From Aureimonas sp. OT7 (GTDB lineage Bacteria > Pseudomonadota > Alphaproteobacteria > Rhizobiales > Rhizobiaceae): a stretch of DNA of 64,000 bases. The DNA lies in the NCBI RefSeq assembly GCF_014844055.1, contig NZ_CP062167.1, positions 883,501 to 947,500 of the forward strand, read 5' to 3'. The notes under the pieces are model-generated. The model searched no databases. It worked only from the letters and a program-made list of their open reading frames with translations, and had not been told where the DNA came from. A program made the position numbers and the translations under genes. Below are positions 30,490-39,669 of this stretch, piece by piece. Positions within the stretch are counted from its first letter, which is position 1, and each line of letters begins with the position of its first letter.

Positions 30490-32112
30490 ATGATGGACGC
30501 ATTCATTGGGGTCGATGTCGGCACGGGGAGTGCGCGGGCAGGCGTTTTCGACGACACGGGCAAGCTGCTCGGCACCGCGCGGCGGGATATCCGCATCTGG
30601 CGGGGCGAGCACGATATCGTCGAGCAGTCTTCGGACGATATCTGGGCGGCGGTCGTGGCCTCCGTCCGCGAGGCCATGGCGCTGTCCGGCATCGAGCCGT
30701 CGGCCGTGCGGGGCCTCGGCTTCGACGCTACATGCTCTCTGGTGGTGGTCGGGCCGGGCGGCAAGGGCCTGCCCGTCGGCCCCAGCGAGGATCCCGCCCG
30801 CGACATCATCGTCTGGATGGACCACCGCGCGCTGGAGCAGGCCGCCCGCATCAACGCGACGGGGCACAAGGTGCTGCGCTATGTCGGCGGCGTCATTTCG
30901 CCCGAGATGGAGACACCCAAGCTTCTCTGGCTGAAGGAGAACCGGCCCGCCATCTTTGCCGATGCCGAGCATTTCTTCGACCTTGCGGACTATCTCACCT
31001 TCCGCGCCACCGGCAGCCTGACGCGCTCCGTCTGCACGCTGACCTGCAAATGGACCTACCTTGCGCATGAGAGGCGGTGGGACCCGGATTATTTCCACAC
31101 GATCGGGCTCGGCGAACTGGCGGAAGAAGGCTTCGTGCGTATCGGCACCGATGTCGCCGACATCGGCGAGCCGATCAGCGGCGGCCTGACGCAGGCGGCG
31201 GCAGCGGAGCTGGGGCTCCAGCCCGGCACGGCCGTCGGTGCGCCGGCCATCGACGCCCATGCGGGCGGCATCGGCACTTTGGGCGCCAGCCGCGACGGCG
31301 TCGCCGCCGAGCCTGCATCCGAGCTCGCCTTCATCATGGGCACCTCCTCATGCGCCATGGCCGTCACCCGGGAGGCCGCCTTCGTCGACGGCGTGTGGGG
31401 CCCGTACCGGGATTCTCTCCTGCCGGGTTACTGGCTGCTGGAAGGGGGGCAATCGGCCTATGGCGCCGGTCTGGACTTCCTGGTATCGCTGCATCCCGCC
31501 CATGCCGCCGTGCGGCAGGCGGCCGAGGCGCGGGGCCTGTCGCTGCTCAGCGAGCTCGAGCGCCGGGCCATCGAGGCCGCCGGTTCGGTGGAAGAGGCGG
31601 CGCGGCTGGCGCGCAGCCTGCATGTGGTGCCCGAATTTCTCGGCAATCGCTCGCCGGAGGCGGACCCGGCCGCCACGGCCGCTATAACCGGGCTGACGCT
31701 GGATGCCAGCGAGAACGCGCTGGTGCGCCTGTTCGTGGCCGGCCTGTGCGGCCTGTCCTACGGTACGGGCGACATCGTCCGGGCCATGGCCGAAAAGGGC
31801 GTGGCTCTGGACGCCATCGTCGTATCGGGCGGCGCGGCGCGCTCGCCCCTTCTGCGGCGCATCCTGTCCGATGCCACCGGCATGCGCGTCGTTCTGCCCA
31901 AGACGGCCGAGCCGGTGCTTTTGGGCAGCGCCATCATCGGCGCCGTGGCTGCCCGAGCCTTTCCGGATCTGTCGGGGGCCGCCGCCCATATGTGCGGCAT
32001 CGGGGACGAGACCGTGCCAAACCCTGATCTTGCGGAGTTCCACGCCCGCAAGCGTGCGGCCTACGACATACTCCGCCGGGCGGAGAGAGAGGTTCGCGCG
32101 TTGGGCAGGTGA
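30490..32112 (+). CDS. FGGY family carbohydrate kinase, D-ribulokinase-like
   Basis: Sugar kinase of 540 residues. Phosphate-binding N-terminus (GVDVGTGSARAGVFD), GFDATCSLVVV, WMDHRALEQA, GAPAIDAHAGGIG and SGGAARSPLLRRI match the D-ribulokinase/YDR109C branch of the FGGY family rather than xylulokinases. It would phosphorylate the pentulose made by the upstream dehydrogenase, feeding the pentose phosphate pathway. An ATG 3 bp downstream is better spaced from AAGGGA. The 3' end overlaps tauR by 52 bp on the other strand. Confidence 0.88.
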   Translation: MMDAFIGVDVGTGSARAGVFDDTGKLLGTARRDIRIWRGEHDIVEQSSDDIWAAVVASVREAMALSGIEPSAVRGLGFDATCSLVVVGPGGKGLPVGPSEDPARDIIVWMDHRALEQAARINATGHKVLRYVGGVISPEMETPKLLWLKENRPAIFADAEHFFDLADYLTFRATGSLTRSVCTLTCKWTYLAHERRWDPDYFHTIGLGELAEEGFVRIGTDVADIGEPISGGLTQAAAAELGLQPGTAVGAPAIDAHAGGIGTLGASRDGVAAEPASELAFIMGTSSCAMAVTREAAFVDGVWGPYRDSLLPGYWLLEGGQSAYGAGLDFLVSLHPAHAAVRQAAEARGLSLLSELERRAIEAAGSVEEAARLARSLHVVPEFLGNRSPEADPAATAAITGLTLDASENALVRLFVAGLCGLSYGTGDIVRAMAEKGVALDAIVVSGGAARSPLLRRILSDATGMRVVLPKTAEPVLLGSAIIGAVAARAFPDLSGAAAHMCGIGDETVPNPDLAEFHARKRAAYDILRRAEREVRALGR

Positions 32113-33572
32113 CTGTCCAGCGCCAGCGCGGTGCGGCGCACGCCTTCCGCGATGCGGTCCGCCGGGATGGACGAATAGGCCATCCGGAAAAATCGGCACG
32201 GGGCGTCCGGGTCTGGAAAGAACGGTGAGCCGGATTCGATCAGCACGCCGTCGCTGCGCAACTCCTCGACCAGCCGGTCGGCATCCGTGCCATGCGGCCC
32301 CTCGATCCAGAACGAGGTGCCGCCGCTTGCCGCATTGCTGGCGATGTCCAGCCCGGCCGCGGCCAGCGACGCCGCCATGACCTCGTGCCGCTCGGCGTAG
32401 GCAAGGCGCATGCGCCGGATGACGGCGTCGTAATGGCCGAGCGCCAGGAAATAGGCCGCCGTGCGCTGGAGATGGCCGGGCGGGTGCCGCAGGATCAGGG
32501 CACGCAGCGCCCGGGCCTCGCGGATAACCGGTGCCGGCGCCACGAGATAGCCAAGCCGCAAGCCCGGGAAAAGCGATTTGGAGAAGCTGCCGATGTAGAA
32601 GACGCGTCCGCTTCGGTCGATGGATTTCAGGGCCGGCATCGGTGGTGCGAGAAAGCTCATCTCGAACTCGTAATCATCCTCCAGGATCACGAAATCCCGG
32701 CGTTCCGCTTCGTCCAGCAAGTGCTGGCGGCGCTCCAGCGGCATGCGGACCGATGTCGGGCTCTGGTGGCTGGGTGTCACCACCACGGCATCCAGCCGTG
32801 CCGGGAGGTTGCCGGGCGGCAGGCCCATGCGGTCCACGTCGACGCGCCATACCTTTGCGCCGGAATGGTGCAGGGCGGCGAAGATATCCGGATGGCAGGG
32901 GTTTTCGCAGGCGGCGTGCGTGCCCCGCCGCAGGATAAGCTGGACGGCCAGCCACAAGGCATTCTGCGCACCGAGCGTAACGAGGATCTCTTCCGGCTGG
33001 GCCCTGATGCCCCGGCGCGGCAAGGTGCGCGAACAGATATAGCTGACAAGCTGCATATCGTCGGCGGCGGCGAAATCGCCGGCCATATGCTCGAAGTCGC
33101 CGGGGCTCAGCGCGCGCCGCGCACAATCGCGCCAGCCGCGCAGGTCGAACAGCGACCGGTCCATCTGGCCGTACAGGAAAGGGTAGGGGTAGCGGTGCCA
33201 GTCCAGCGGCTTGCGGATGGGCTTGACGCCGCCGAAGTGCTGCTTCAGCCGTGTCTCCCAGTCTATCTGGCGGTCCGGCCGCTCCGTTTCCAGCGGCCGG
33301 ACACGCTTCACGGGGGCCTGCTCCGATATGCGGAACACCCGCCGCGCGCCGACTTCTATGTATCCTTGCGCCGCAAGCTCCTGATAGGCCAGCGTCACGG
33401 TGATCCGGGCGATGCCGAGATAGCTGGCAAGCCGTCGCGACGACGGCAGCCGCGCGCCCGGAATGAGGCGGCCGGACAGGATCCCGGAGACGAGGGTTTC
33501 GCGGATCTGCGACTGCAGGCCGGTCGGCGCGCCGCGGTCCACGAAGAAGATGGCTTCCGATATTCGCGCCAC
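32061..33572 (-). CDS. tauR: MocR-type (GntR-aminotransferase) regulator, TauR-like
   Basis: Fusion regulator of 503 residues: an N-terminal GntR winged helix (LPSSRRLASYLGIARITVTL, recognition region near residues 42-61) and a class I aminotransferase domain with the PLP lysine in GSFSKSLFPGLRLGY. It lies divergent from tauABC, as TauR does in Rhodobacter and Paracoccus, and the spacer has TauR-like direct repeats. So it most likely activates the taurine genes, sensing taurine through PLP. Start is GTG. Its 3' end overlaps the kinase gene. Confidence 0.85.
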   Translation of the reverse strand: MARISEAIFFVDRGAPTGLQSQIRETLVSGILSGRLIPGARLPSSRRLASYLGIARITVTLAYQELAAQGYIEVGARRVFRISEQAPVKRVRPLETERPDRQIDWETRLKQHFGGVKPIRKPLDWHRYPYPFLYGQMDRSLFDLRGWRDCARRALSPGDFEHMAGDFAAADDMQLVSYICSRTLPRRGIRAQPEEILVTLGAQNALWLAVQLILRRGTHAACENPCHPDIFAALHHSGAKVWRVDVDRMGLPPGNLPARLDAVVVTPSHQSPTSVRMPLERRQHLLDEAERRDFVILEDDYEFEMSFLAPPMPALKSIDRSGRVFYIGSFSKSLFPGLRLGYLVAPAPVIREARALRALILRHPPGHLQRTAAYFLALGHYDAVIRRMRLAYAERHEVMAASLAAAGLDIASNAASGGTSFWIEGPHGTDADRLVEELRSDGVLIESGSPFFPDPDAPCRFFRMAYSSIPADRIAEGVRRTALALDSHLPNARTSLSARRSMS

Positions 33573-33594
33573 GGCCGCATCCGGACGGATTCAA

Positions 33595-33626
33595 CTGGAC
33601 CTAATGTTGGTTGCATCTGGCTCTAT
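33595..33626 (+). promoter_or_regulatory. TauR-type operator: two direct repeats
   Basis: CTGGACCTAA (33595-33604) and CTGGCTCTAT (33617-33626) lie in the 143-bp spacer between tauR and tauA, 22 bp apart start to start, i.e. two helical turns. The first copy equals the known TauR recognition sequence CTGGAC(T/C)TAA; the second keeps CTGG and CTA. Confidence 0.7.
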
Positions 33627-33715
33627 TGTAAAGCGCGCCCCTCGCTAAACTCTCCCGAGTGTTCAGGCATGACCGGCAAGATCGACCAACCAATCGTACT
33701 GGAGGGCACCTATCC

Positions 33716-34729
33716 ATGCGCCTATCGTTTCGGGGTATCGCCAGGGCGGCGATAACGGCTGCTGCAATCGGGCTTCTGTCGGGCGCGGCCAGCGCCCAGA
33801 CCAACGTCGTCGTCGGCTATCAGCAGATCGTCGGCCCGTTCCTGTCGGCCATCGCCGACGGCCGCTTCGACGCCGCCGCCACCGAGGCCGGCTACACGAT
33901 CGACTGGCGGCAATTTTCGTCCGGCGGCGATATCTCGACGGCGCTGGCGTCGGGCAACGTTGCCGTAGGGGTGCTCGGCTCCACCGGGACGACCGCCGCC
34001 GTGACGCGCGGCGTCGACCTGCAATTGTTCTGGATCCTCGACGATATCGGCCGTTCCGAGGCGCTGGTGGCGCGGCAGGGATCGGGCATCGAAAGCCCGG
34101 CGGACCTGAAGGGCAAGCGCGTCGGCGTACCCTTCGTATCGACCTCGCATTTCCACCTGCTCGTCGCCATGCGCACCATCTGGAACATCGATCCGCGTGA
34201 GGTTTCCATACTTAATATGCAGCCGCCGCAGATCGTGGCGGCCTGGCAGCGCGGCGATATCGATGCAGCCTATGTCTGGCCGCCCGCGCTGTCCGAGATC
34301 GAGAAGACCGGCACCGTCATCGCCGATTCCAGCGAGATCGGGAAAGAGAGCGTTCCGACATTCGACGGACTCGTCGTCTCTACCGAATTCGCCGAGGAAA
34401 ATCCGGCCTTCATGAAGGCGTTTACCGGGGTTCTGGCCGCAGCCTACGCAGACTATGCGGCAAACGGCGCATCCTGGACGGCCCAGTCGCCGGAGGTGGC
34501 CGGCATGGTCAGGCTGATCGGCGGCAACGCCGAGGATGTGGTGGGTGCATTGAAGCTCCTGAACTATCCGACGCGCGACCAGCAGGTTTCGGATGCCTGG
34601 CTCGGCGGCGGTGCGCTCAAGGCCCTGCAGGAAAGCGCGACCTTCCTGAAAGACCAGGGCCAGATTGACGCCGCCCTGTCCGACTATGCGCCTTATGTGA
34701 ACGCGACTTTCGCGCAGGAAGCCGAATAG
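33716..34729 (+). CDS. tauA: Taurine ABC transporter substrate-binding protein TauA
   Basis: Periplasmic binding protein of 337 residues with a signal peptide (MRLSFRGIARAAITAAAIGL, cleavage after ASA). The mature part has VGYQQIVGPFLSAIADG, SSGGDISTALASGNVAVGVLGSTG (cited in part: SGGDISTALASG) and PFVSTSHFHLLVAM, matching TauA. Start at 33716 has GGAGG 9 bp upstream; the upstream frame lacks a signal peptide. First gene of the tauABC operon. Confidence 0.93.
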   Translation: MRLSFRGIARAAITAAAIGLLSGAASAQTNVVVGYQQIVGPFLSAIADGRFDAAATEAGYTIDWRQFSSGGDISTALASGNVAVGVLGSTGTTAAVTRGVDLQLFWILDDIGRSEALVARQGSGIESPADLKGKRVGVPFVSTSHFHLLVAMRTIWNIDPREVSILNMQPPQIVAAWQRGDIDAAYVWPPALSEIEKTGTVIADSSEIGKESVPTFDGLVVSTEFAEENPAFMKAFTGVLAAAYADYAANGASWTAQSPEVAGMVRLIGGNAEDVVGALKLLNYPTRDQQVSDAWLGGGALKALQESATFLKDQGQIDAALSDYAPYVNATFAQEAE

Positions 34730-34759
34730 CCGTCCGGCCGACACGAAGGAGGCACCCCG

Positions 34760-35587
34760 ATGACGACGCTCAGGGTTCGTAATGTGGGCCTGGTCTATCC
34801 CGGCCTTGCCGACCACAACGAGATCGTAGCGCTCAAGGGCGTGAACCTGACGATGGAGCGCGGCGATTTCGTCGTCGCGCTCGGAGCCTCCGGCTGCGGG
34901 AAGACGACGCTGCTGAACCTTCTGGCAGGGTTTCTTGCGCCCACCAGCGGAGACATCACCCTGGGCGGCAAGGAGGTCACGGCGCCCGGAGCGGATCGGG
35001 GGGTGGTCTTCCAGAAGCACGCACTGCTGCCCTGGCTGAACGTCATGGACAACACGGCCTTCGGCCTCAAACTGCAAGGGGTGCCGAAGGCCGAACGGCG
35101 GCAGCGCGCCGAGCGCAACCTGGAGCTTGTCGGGCTTCAGGATTTCCATAACCACATGATCTACCAGCTGTCGGGCGGCATGCAGCAGCGCGTCGGCATT
35201 GCAAGGGCGCTCACCTGCGACCCTGCGATGCTGCTGATGGACGAGCCGATGGCCGCGCTGGACGCGCTGACGCGCGAGACGATCCAGGAACTGCTGCTGA
35301 AGGTCTGGGACCTGACCGGCAAGATGGTGTTCTTCATCACGCATAGCGTGGAGGAGGCGTTGTTCCTGGGGTCCCGCCTGATCGTCATGTCGCCCCGGCC
35401 GGGGCGCATCACCCACATCTACGATCTCGATTTCAACCGGCGCTATCTGGCCAGCGGCAACGCACGCGAAATCAAGTCCAGTCCGGATTTCATCGCCATG
35501 CGCGAAGTGGTGCTGAACATCATCTATGGCGACGAGCGCGCCAACGCCGCGCTGGAAGCGGCGCTTCGGGAGACGGCCGATGTCTAG
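34760..35587 (+). CDS. tauB: Taurine ABC transporter ATP-binding protein TauB
   Basis: ATPase of 275 residues: Walker [10 protein letters not shown], signature [15 protein letters not shown], Walker [13 protein letters not shown], and [21 protein letters not shown], typical of the nitrate/sulfonate/taurine subfamily. It has GAAGGAGG 8 bp before the ATG and overlaps tauC by 8 bp. Confidence 0.94.
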   Translation: MTTLRVRNVGLVYPGLADHNEIVALKGVNLTMERGDFVVALGASGCGKTTLLNLLAGFLAPTSGDITLGGKEVTAPGADRGVVFQKHALLPWLNVMDNTAFGLKLQGVPKAERRQRAERNLELVGLQDFHNHMIYQLSGGMQQRVGIARALTCDPAMLLMDEPMAALDALTRETIQELLLKVWDLTGKMVFFITHSVEEALFLGSRLIVMSPRPGRITHIYDLDFNRRYLASGNAREIKSSPDFIAMREVVLNIIYGDERANAALEAALRETADV

Positions 35588-36434
35588 CCAGATCCGCGAC
35601 CTCAGCGAGGCGCCCCGCGTAGAGCCAACCCGCAGGCCCCGCCGCAGCGGCTATTACGGCGCCCCGGGCCAGGGTAATTCCGCCCATATCAGCATCGCGA
35701 CGGCCATCGTGCTGTTCCTGATCTGGCTGGCGATCACGCAGATGGGGCTGGTCAAGCCGCTGTTCCTGCCTTCGCCGCTGGCGGTCTGGAACAAGTTCGT
35801 CATCGCCATGACGGACGGTGTCGCCAACTCCACGCTGACGGAGCATGCGGCGGCAAGCCTTGGACGGGTCATGGGCGCCTTCCTGCTGGCCTGCCTGACG
35901 GCCATACCCGTGGGTGTCCTGATGGGGGTCAACAGGGTGGCGCGGGGCCTGTTCGACCCGATCATAGAATTCTACCGGCCCCTGCCGCCGCTGGCCTACC
36001 TGCCGCTGGTCATCATCTGGCTCGGCATCGGCGAGTTTCCCAAGGTCTTCCTGATCTACCTCGCCATCTTCGCGCCCATGGCTATCGCAGCGCGGGCGGG
36101 GGTGCGCTCGGTGCAGGTGGAACAGATCCATGCGGCCTATGCCATGGGCGGCACGCGGCTGCAGATCATCTGGCACGTCATCATGAAGGCTGCCCTGCCC
36201 GAGATTTTCACCGGCATGCGCATCGGCATCGGCGTCGGCTGGACGACGCTGGTGGCGGCCGAAATGGTGGCCGCCGACAGGGGCCTCGGCTTCATGGTGC
36301 TGAACGCCGCGCAGTTCCTCGCCAGCGATACGGTGGTGATGGGCATCATCGTCATCGGCATCTTCGCCTTCGCTTTCGACCTGATGGTCCGCGCCGCCGA
36401 ACACAGGCTCGTACCGTGGAAGGGCCGCATCTGA
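35580..36434 (+). CDS. tauC: Taurine ABC transporter permease TauC
   Basis: Inner-membrane permease of 284 residues with about six helices and the SsuC/TauC-type EAA-like loop ([20 protein letters not shown]). Conserved [20 protein letters not shown] is the family signature. Start ATG at 35580 lies inside the end of tauB; the N-terminus before the first helix is long and Arg/Pro-rich. Completes the importer. Confidence 0.93.
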   Translation: MSSQIRDLSEAPRVEPTRRPRRSGYYGAPGQGNSAHISIATAIVLFLIWLAITQMGLVKPLFLPSPLAVWNKFVIAMTDGVANSTLTEHAAASLGRVMGAFLLACLTAIPVGVLMGVNRVARGLFDPIIEFYRPLPPLAYLPLVIIWLGIGEFPKVFLIYLAIFAPMAIAARAGVRSVQVEQIHAAYAMGGTRLQIIWHVIMKAALPEIFTGMRIGIGVGWTTLVAAEMVAADRGLGFMVLNAAQFLASDTVVMGIIVIGIFAFAFDLMVRAAEHRLVPWKGRI

Positions 36435-36462
36435 CGCGACGCCTTCGGGAGGAGAAAATCAC

Positions 36463-36879
36463 ATGACCGACAAGCAGACCATCGCCGGCGCGGACGACCT
36501 TGCCGCGCTGTTCGATGCCTTCAACCGCCACGACCGGGCCGGCATCATGCGCTTCTTCGCGCCGGACGCCATCTTCAATACCGTCGCCGGGCCGGAGGCC
36601 CATGGCAGCCGCATCGCCGGCGAGGATGCCATCGGCGCTGCCTTCGAGGCCGTCTGGCGCGCCATGCCCGACGCGCATTGGCGGACACTGTCGCATTTCG
36701 TGGCGGGGGACAGGGCCGTGTCCGAATGGCTGTTCACCGGAACGGCTGCGGACGGCAGCCGCATCGAGGCCGAGGGCGCCGACATCTTCACGCTGCGCGC
36801 GGGCCTCGTCGCCGTCAAGCAGGCGCTGCGCAAGAACCGTCCAGCCCTGGCCCCTGCGACGGCGCTGGAAGGGGCGTGA
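36463..36879 (+). CDS. tauX: NTF2/SnoaL-fold protein, probable taurine dehydrogenase small subunit TauX
   Basis: A 138-residue protein with a SnoaL/NTF2-like fold (LFDAFNRHDRAGIMRFFAPDAIFNT and W-rich strand SEWLFTG). It follows tauC by 28 bp, with GGAGG before the ATG, and precedes an FAD oxidoreductase gene by 4 bp. This matches the place of tauX, whose product works with TauY to oxidise taurine to sulfoacetaldehyde. The name rests mainly on operon context; a generic NTF2 protein is the alternative. Confidence 0.65.
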   Translation: MTDKQTIAGADDLAALFDAFNRHDRAGIMRFFAPDAIFNTVAGPEAHGSRIAGEDAIGAAFEAVWRAMPDAHWRTLSHFVAGDRAVSEWLFTGTAADGSRIEAEGADIFTLRAGLVAVKQALRKNRPALAPATALEGA

Positions 36880-36883
36880 GACG

Positions 36884-38284
36884 ATGGAACTGCCCCCCGA
36901 CGCCTTCCGGCCGCACCAGCAGCCCTACGACCCGGCCTACGATCCTGTCCATGCCCGGGATCCCGGCCGCAACCGGGACTACGCGCCGACCTACTGGATC
37001 GCCACGGCCGGGTCGCCGCCCGAGGACGATGGCCCGGTAACCGGGGACATGGATGTCGACGTGGCGATCGTGGGGTCCGGCTATACAGGGCTGTCCGCGG
37101 CCATCCATCTGGCTCGGGAGCACGGCATCAAGGCGGTGGTGCTTGAAGCCAACCGTACTGCCTGGGGCTGCAGCACCCGCAATGGCGGACAGGCGCAGAT
37201 TTCGGCCGGGCGGCTGAAGCGATCGCAATGGGTGGAGGCCTGGGGCGTCGAAACGGCCGTCAGGCTGCACCGCGAGATCGCCGAAGGGTTCGACCTCTTC
37301 CGCAGCCTGATCGCGGAACTGGACGTCGATGTGGAACCGCAGGATGGCGGGCACCTGTATATCGCCCATCGGGCGCGGCTCATGCCGGCGCTGGAGGCCG
37401 AATGCCGGCTCATGAACGAGACGTTCGGCTATGGAGCGCGCATTCTTTCGGGCATGGAGGTCCAGCGGGAGCATGTCGGGGACCGCGAAGCGGCAGGCGC
37501 GCTCTGGGAGCCGGACGGCATCGGCATCCATGCCGGCAAGCTGGCCTTCGGCTACCAGCGGCTTGCGCGTCGGCTGGGCGCCAGGGTCATGACGGCCAGC
37601 CCGGTGCTGGACATCGCCGGGCGCGGCGGCATGCAGCATCTGCGCACGCCCGGCGGCACGGTACGGGCACGGCGCGTCGCCATCGCCACGGCCGGCTACA
37701 CGCCGCCGGGAATGTATCGGCCGACGCGCCACCGCCTGATGCCGATCCTGTCCAATTCGGTGGTGACGCGGCCGCTGGACGCAAGCGAGATCGCCGCGTG
37801 CAATTTCCGCACCCGCATGGTGCTGACCGACACGCGGACGCTGCGCCACTACTATCGCCTGCTCCCCGACAATCGCGTGCAGATCGGCAGCCGCAGCGCG
37901 GTCACCGGCGCCGACGCGGCGAATCCGAGGCACCTGAACCTTCTGCTTGAGGGCCTCTATCGCAAGTTTCCGACCTTGCGCGGCATACCTCTGGATCATT
38001 CCTGGTGGGGATGGGTGGACGTCAGCCACGACATGATGCCGCGCATCGTGCAGGCCGAGCCGGGAGCCCCGGTGTTCTATGCCATGGGGTATGGCGGCAA
38101 CGGCGTCATGTATTCCGCGCAGGCCGGGCGGCGGCTGGCGCAACTGGTAGCGGGGCAGGCGCTGGACCGGACCCTGCCCATCTTCGCTTCCACCTTGCCC
38201 TCGCACGGCCTGTTGACGCCGTTCCGCCGGCTGGGGCAGAGGCTGATGTACCAACTGTACCAGCGCAGGGACGAGGCGGTGTGA
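36884..38284 (+). CDS. tauY: FAD-dependent oxidoreductase, probable taurine dehydrogenase large subunit TauY
   Basis: A 466-residue D-amino-acid-oxidase/PuuB-like flavoenzyme. The dinucleotide-binding motif is VAIVGSGYTGLSAAIHL (from about residue 51), followed by CSTRNGGQ, which marks the PuuB/OrdL branch, and a C-terminal YAMGYGGNGVMYSAQAG. In the tau operon it should deaminate taurine to sulfoacetaldehyde and pass electrons to a cytochrome; a gamma-glutamylputrescine-oxidase-like role is possible. xsc and pta, which finish the pathway, are not within the window. Confidence 0.72.
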   Translation: MELPPDAFRPHQQPYDPAYDPVHARDPGRNRDYAPTYWIATAGSPPEDDGPVTGDMDVDVAIVGSGYTGLSAAIHLAREHGIKAVVLEANRTAWGCSTRNGGQAQISAGRLKRSQWVEAWGVETAVRLHREIAEGFDLFRSLIAELDVDVEPQDGGHLYIAHRARLMPALEAECRLMNETFGYGARILSGMEVQREHVGDREAAGALWEPDGIGIHAGKLAFGYQRLARRLGARVMTASPVLDIAGRGGMQHLRTPGGTVRARRVAIATAGYTPPGMYRPTRHRLMPILSNSVVTRPLDASEIAACNFRTRMVLTDTRTLRHYYRLLPDNRVQIGSRSAVTGADAANPRHLNLLLEGLYRKFPTLRGIPLDHSWWGWVDVSHDMMPRIVQAEPGAPVFYAMGYGGNGVMYSAQAGRRLAQLVAGQALDRTLPIFASTLPSHGLLTPFRRLGQRLMYQLYQRRDEAV

Positions 38285-38290
38285 CGCCGT

Positions 38291-38746
38291 TCAGTCGTCG
38301 TCGGAGAAATGGTGCGCCAGACCGTCGATCCGGTCCGTCAGCTCGGCCAGTTCGGCCGCCAACTGGGCCTGGATGGCGATGGCGACCTCCGGATACTCTT
38401 CCAGCAGGCGGCGGAAAAGCTGCCGCCCGATCCGGATGACTTCGCTGTCCTGCGTCGCGACCGCCGTCGAGTGGCGGCGCGTCTCGGCGATCAGGGACAA
38501 TTCGCCGATCAGCGTACCGGGCCCGACGGCCCCGAACAGCTCGCGCTTGTCGCGCGACATCAGCGAGATTTCACCCGATACGATCACGAAGCCGCCATCG
38601 GCGCGGGCCTCTTCCCGGAACAGGGTTTCCTGGGCGGAAAGCCAGCGGTGTTCCGCGCCGAAGGCAAGCAGCCGCAACTGCTCGCGCGTCATGTTCGCGA
38701 ACAGGGGCACGGTGCCGAGAAGGGCGATGTCGCTTTCCAGTCCCAT
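38291..38746 (-). CDS. Cyclic-nucleotide-binding domain protein
   Basis: A 151-residue protein that is essentially one cNMP-binding domain (PLFANMTREQLRLLAFGAEH, GGFVIVSGEISL, GTLIGELSLIAETRRHSTAVA) with a short C-terminal helix and no DNA-binding domain. The phosphate-binding cassette keeps GELSLI and R-R-H-S-T-A. It may regulate a partner protein allosterically. Convergent with tauY, 6 bp apart. Partner unknown. Confidence 0.82.
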   Translation of the reverse strand: MGLESDIALLGTVPLFANMTREQLRLLAFGAEHRWLSAQETLFREEARADGGFVIVSGEISLMSRDKRELFGAVGPGTLIGELSLIAETRRHSTAVATQDSEVIRIGRQLFRRLLEEYPEVAIAIQAQLAAELAELTDRIDGLAHHFSDDD

Positions 38747-38839
38747 CGATGCGGGGCCAACTCCGGTCGGTTCTTGCGTGTCCGACTCGGCAGCCTAGTC
38801 GCAATGTCCTTCCAAAGCGTCAAGATCGCACGACGGCAA

Positions 38840-38864
38840 AAGGCCCGCCGGGTGGGCGGGCCTT
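38840..38864 (-). terminator. Terminator of the cenR-like gene
   Basis: AAGGCCCGCC (38840-38849) pairs with GGCGGGCCTT (38855-38864) over a 5-base loop; on the minus strand a TTTT run closes it. It starts 6 bp beyond the stop of the response regulator. Confidence 0.8.
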
Positions 38865-38869
38865 GATCT

Positions 38870-39553
38870 TCAGGGCATCAGCTTGTAGCCGCCGGCCTCG
38901 GTAACGATCAGTCGCGCGGCGGATGGCTCCGGCTCGATCTTCTGTCGAAGGCGGTAGACATGCGTTTCCAGCGTGTGCGTGGTGACGCCGGAATTGTAGC
39001 CCCACACTTCCTCAAGCAGCACGTCGCGCGTGACGACGCGGCGGTCGGCCCGATACAGATAACGGATGATCGCCGTTTCCTTCTCGGTCAGGCGGATCTT
39101 GCCGCCCTTGTCGTCCATCAGCATCTTCTGGCTTGGCTTGAAGATGTAGGGCCCCACCTGGAAGGTCGCGTCCTCGCTCTGCTCGTGCTGGCGCAACTGG
39201 GCGCGGATGCGCGCCAGAAGCACCGCGAAGCGGAAGGGCTTCGTGACATAGTCGTTGGCGCCGGCCTCGAGACCCAGGATCGTGTCGGCGTCGGCGTCCT
39301 GCGCCGTCAGGATGATAACGGGAGCCTTGAATCCGGACTTGCGCAGCAGCTTGACAGCTTCGCGCCCGTCCATGTCGGGAAGGCCGACATCCATGACCAC
39401 GAGATCGATGAGCCCGGCACGCGCCGTCGCGATACCCTTGGCGGCGGTCGGCTCTTGAAGGACGTTGAACTCCTCGTAGAGCGACAATTGCTCTGCCAGG
39501 GTCTGCCTCAGGTCGTCGTCGTCGTCGACTATCAGGATACTGCGTGCGTTCAT
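38870..39553 (-). CDS. cenR: OmpR-type response regulator, CenR-like
   Basis: A 227-residue two-component regulator: receiver domain with the acidic cluster DDDDDLR, phospho-acceptor Asp in VVMDVGLPDMDG (near residue 54) and Lys in VTKPFR, then a winged-helix domain with LTEKETAIIRYLYRA, VWGYNSGVTTHTLETHVYRLR and EAGGYKL. The sequence closely resembles the CenR regulator of Rhizobiales/Caulobacter, which controls envelope integrity; the cognate kinase is not in the window. It is divergent from an L,D-transpeptidase gene, a fitting neighbour. Confidence 0.85.
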   Translation of the reverse strand: MNARSILIVDDDDDLRQTLAEQLSLYEEFNVLQEPTAAKGIATARAGLIDLVVMDVGLPDMDGREAVKLLRKSGFKAPVIILTAQDADADTILGLEAGANDYVTKPFRFAVLLARIRAQLRQHEQSEDATFQVGPYIFKPSQKMLMDDKGGKIRLTEKETAIIRYLYRADRRVVTRDVLLEEVWGYNSGVTTHTLETHVYRLRQKIEPEPSAARLIVTEAGGYKLMP

Positions 39554-39669
39554 GAATACTCGTCGGTCAGGATGATGTCAGGTTGCATGACTATGCTTGC
39601 GATCGGGGTTCGATCACGGCTTACTCCATATTATGTGTGTGCAGACAGGGCATTTTTCCAGCCAAGGCA

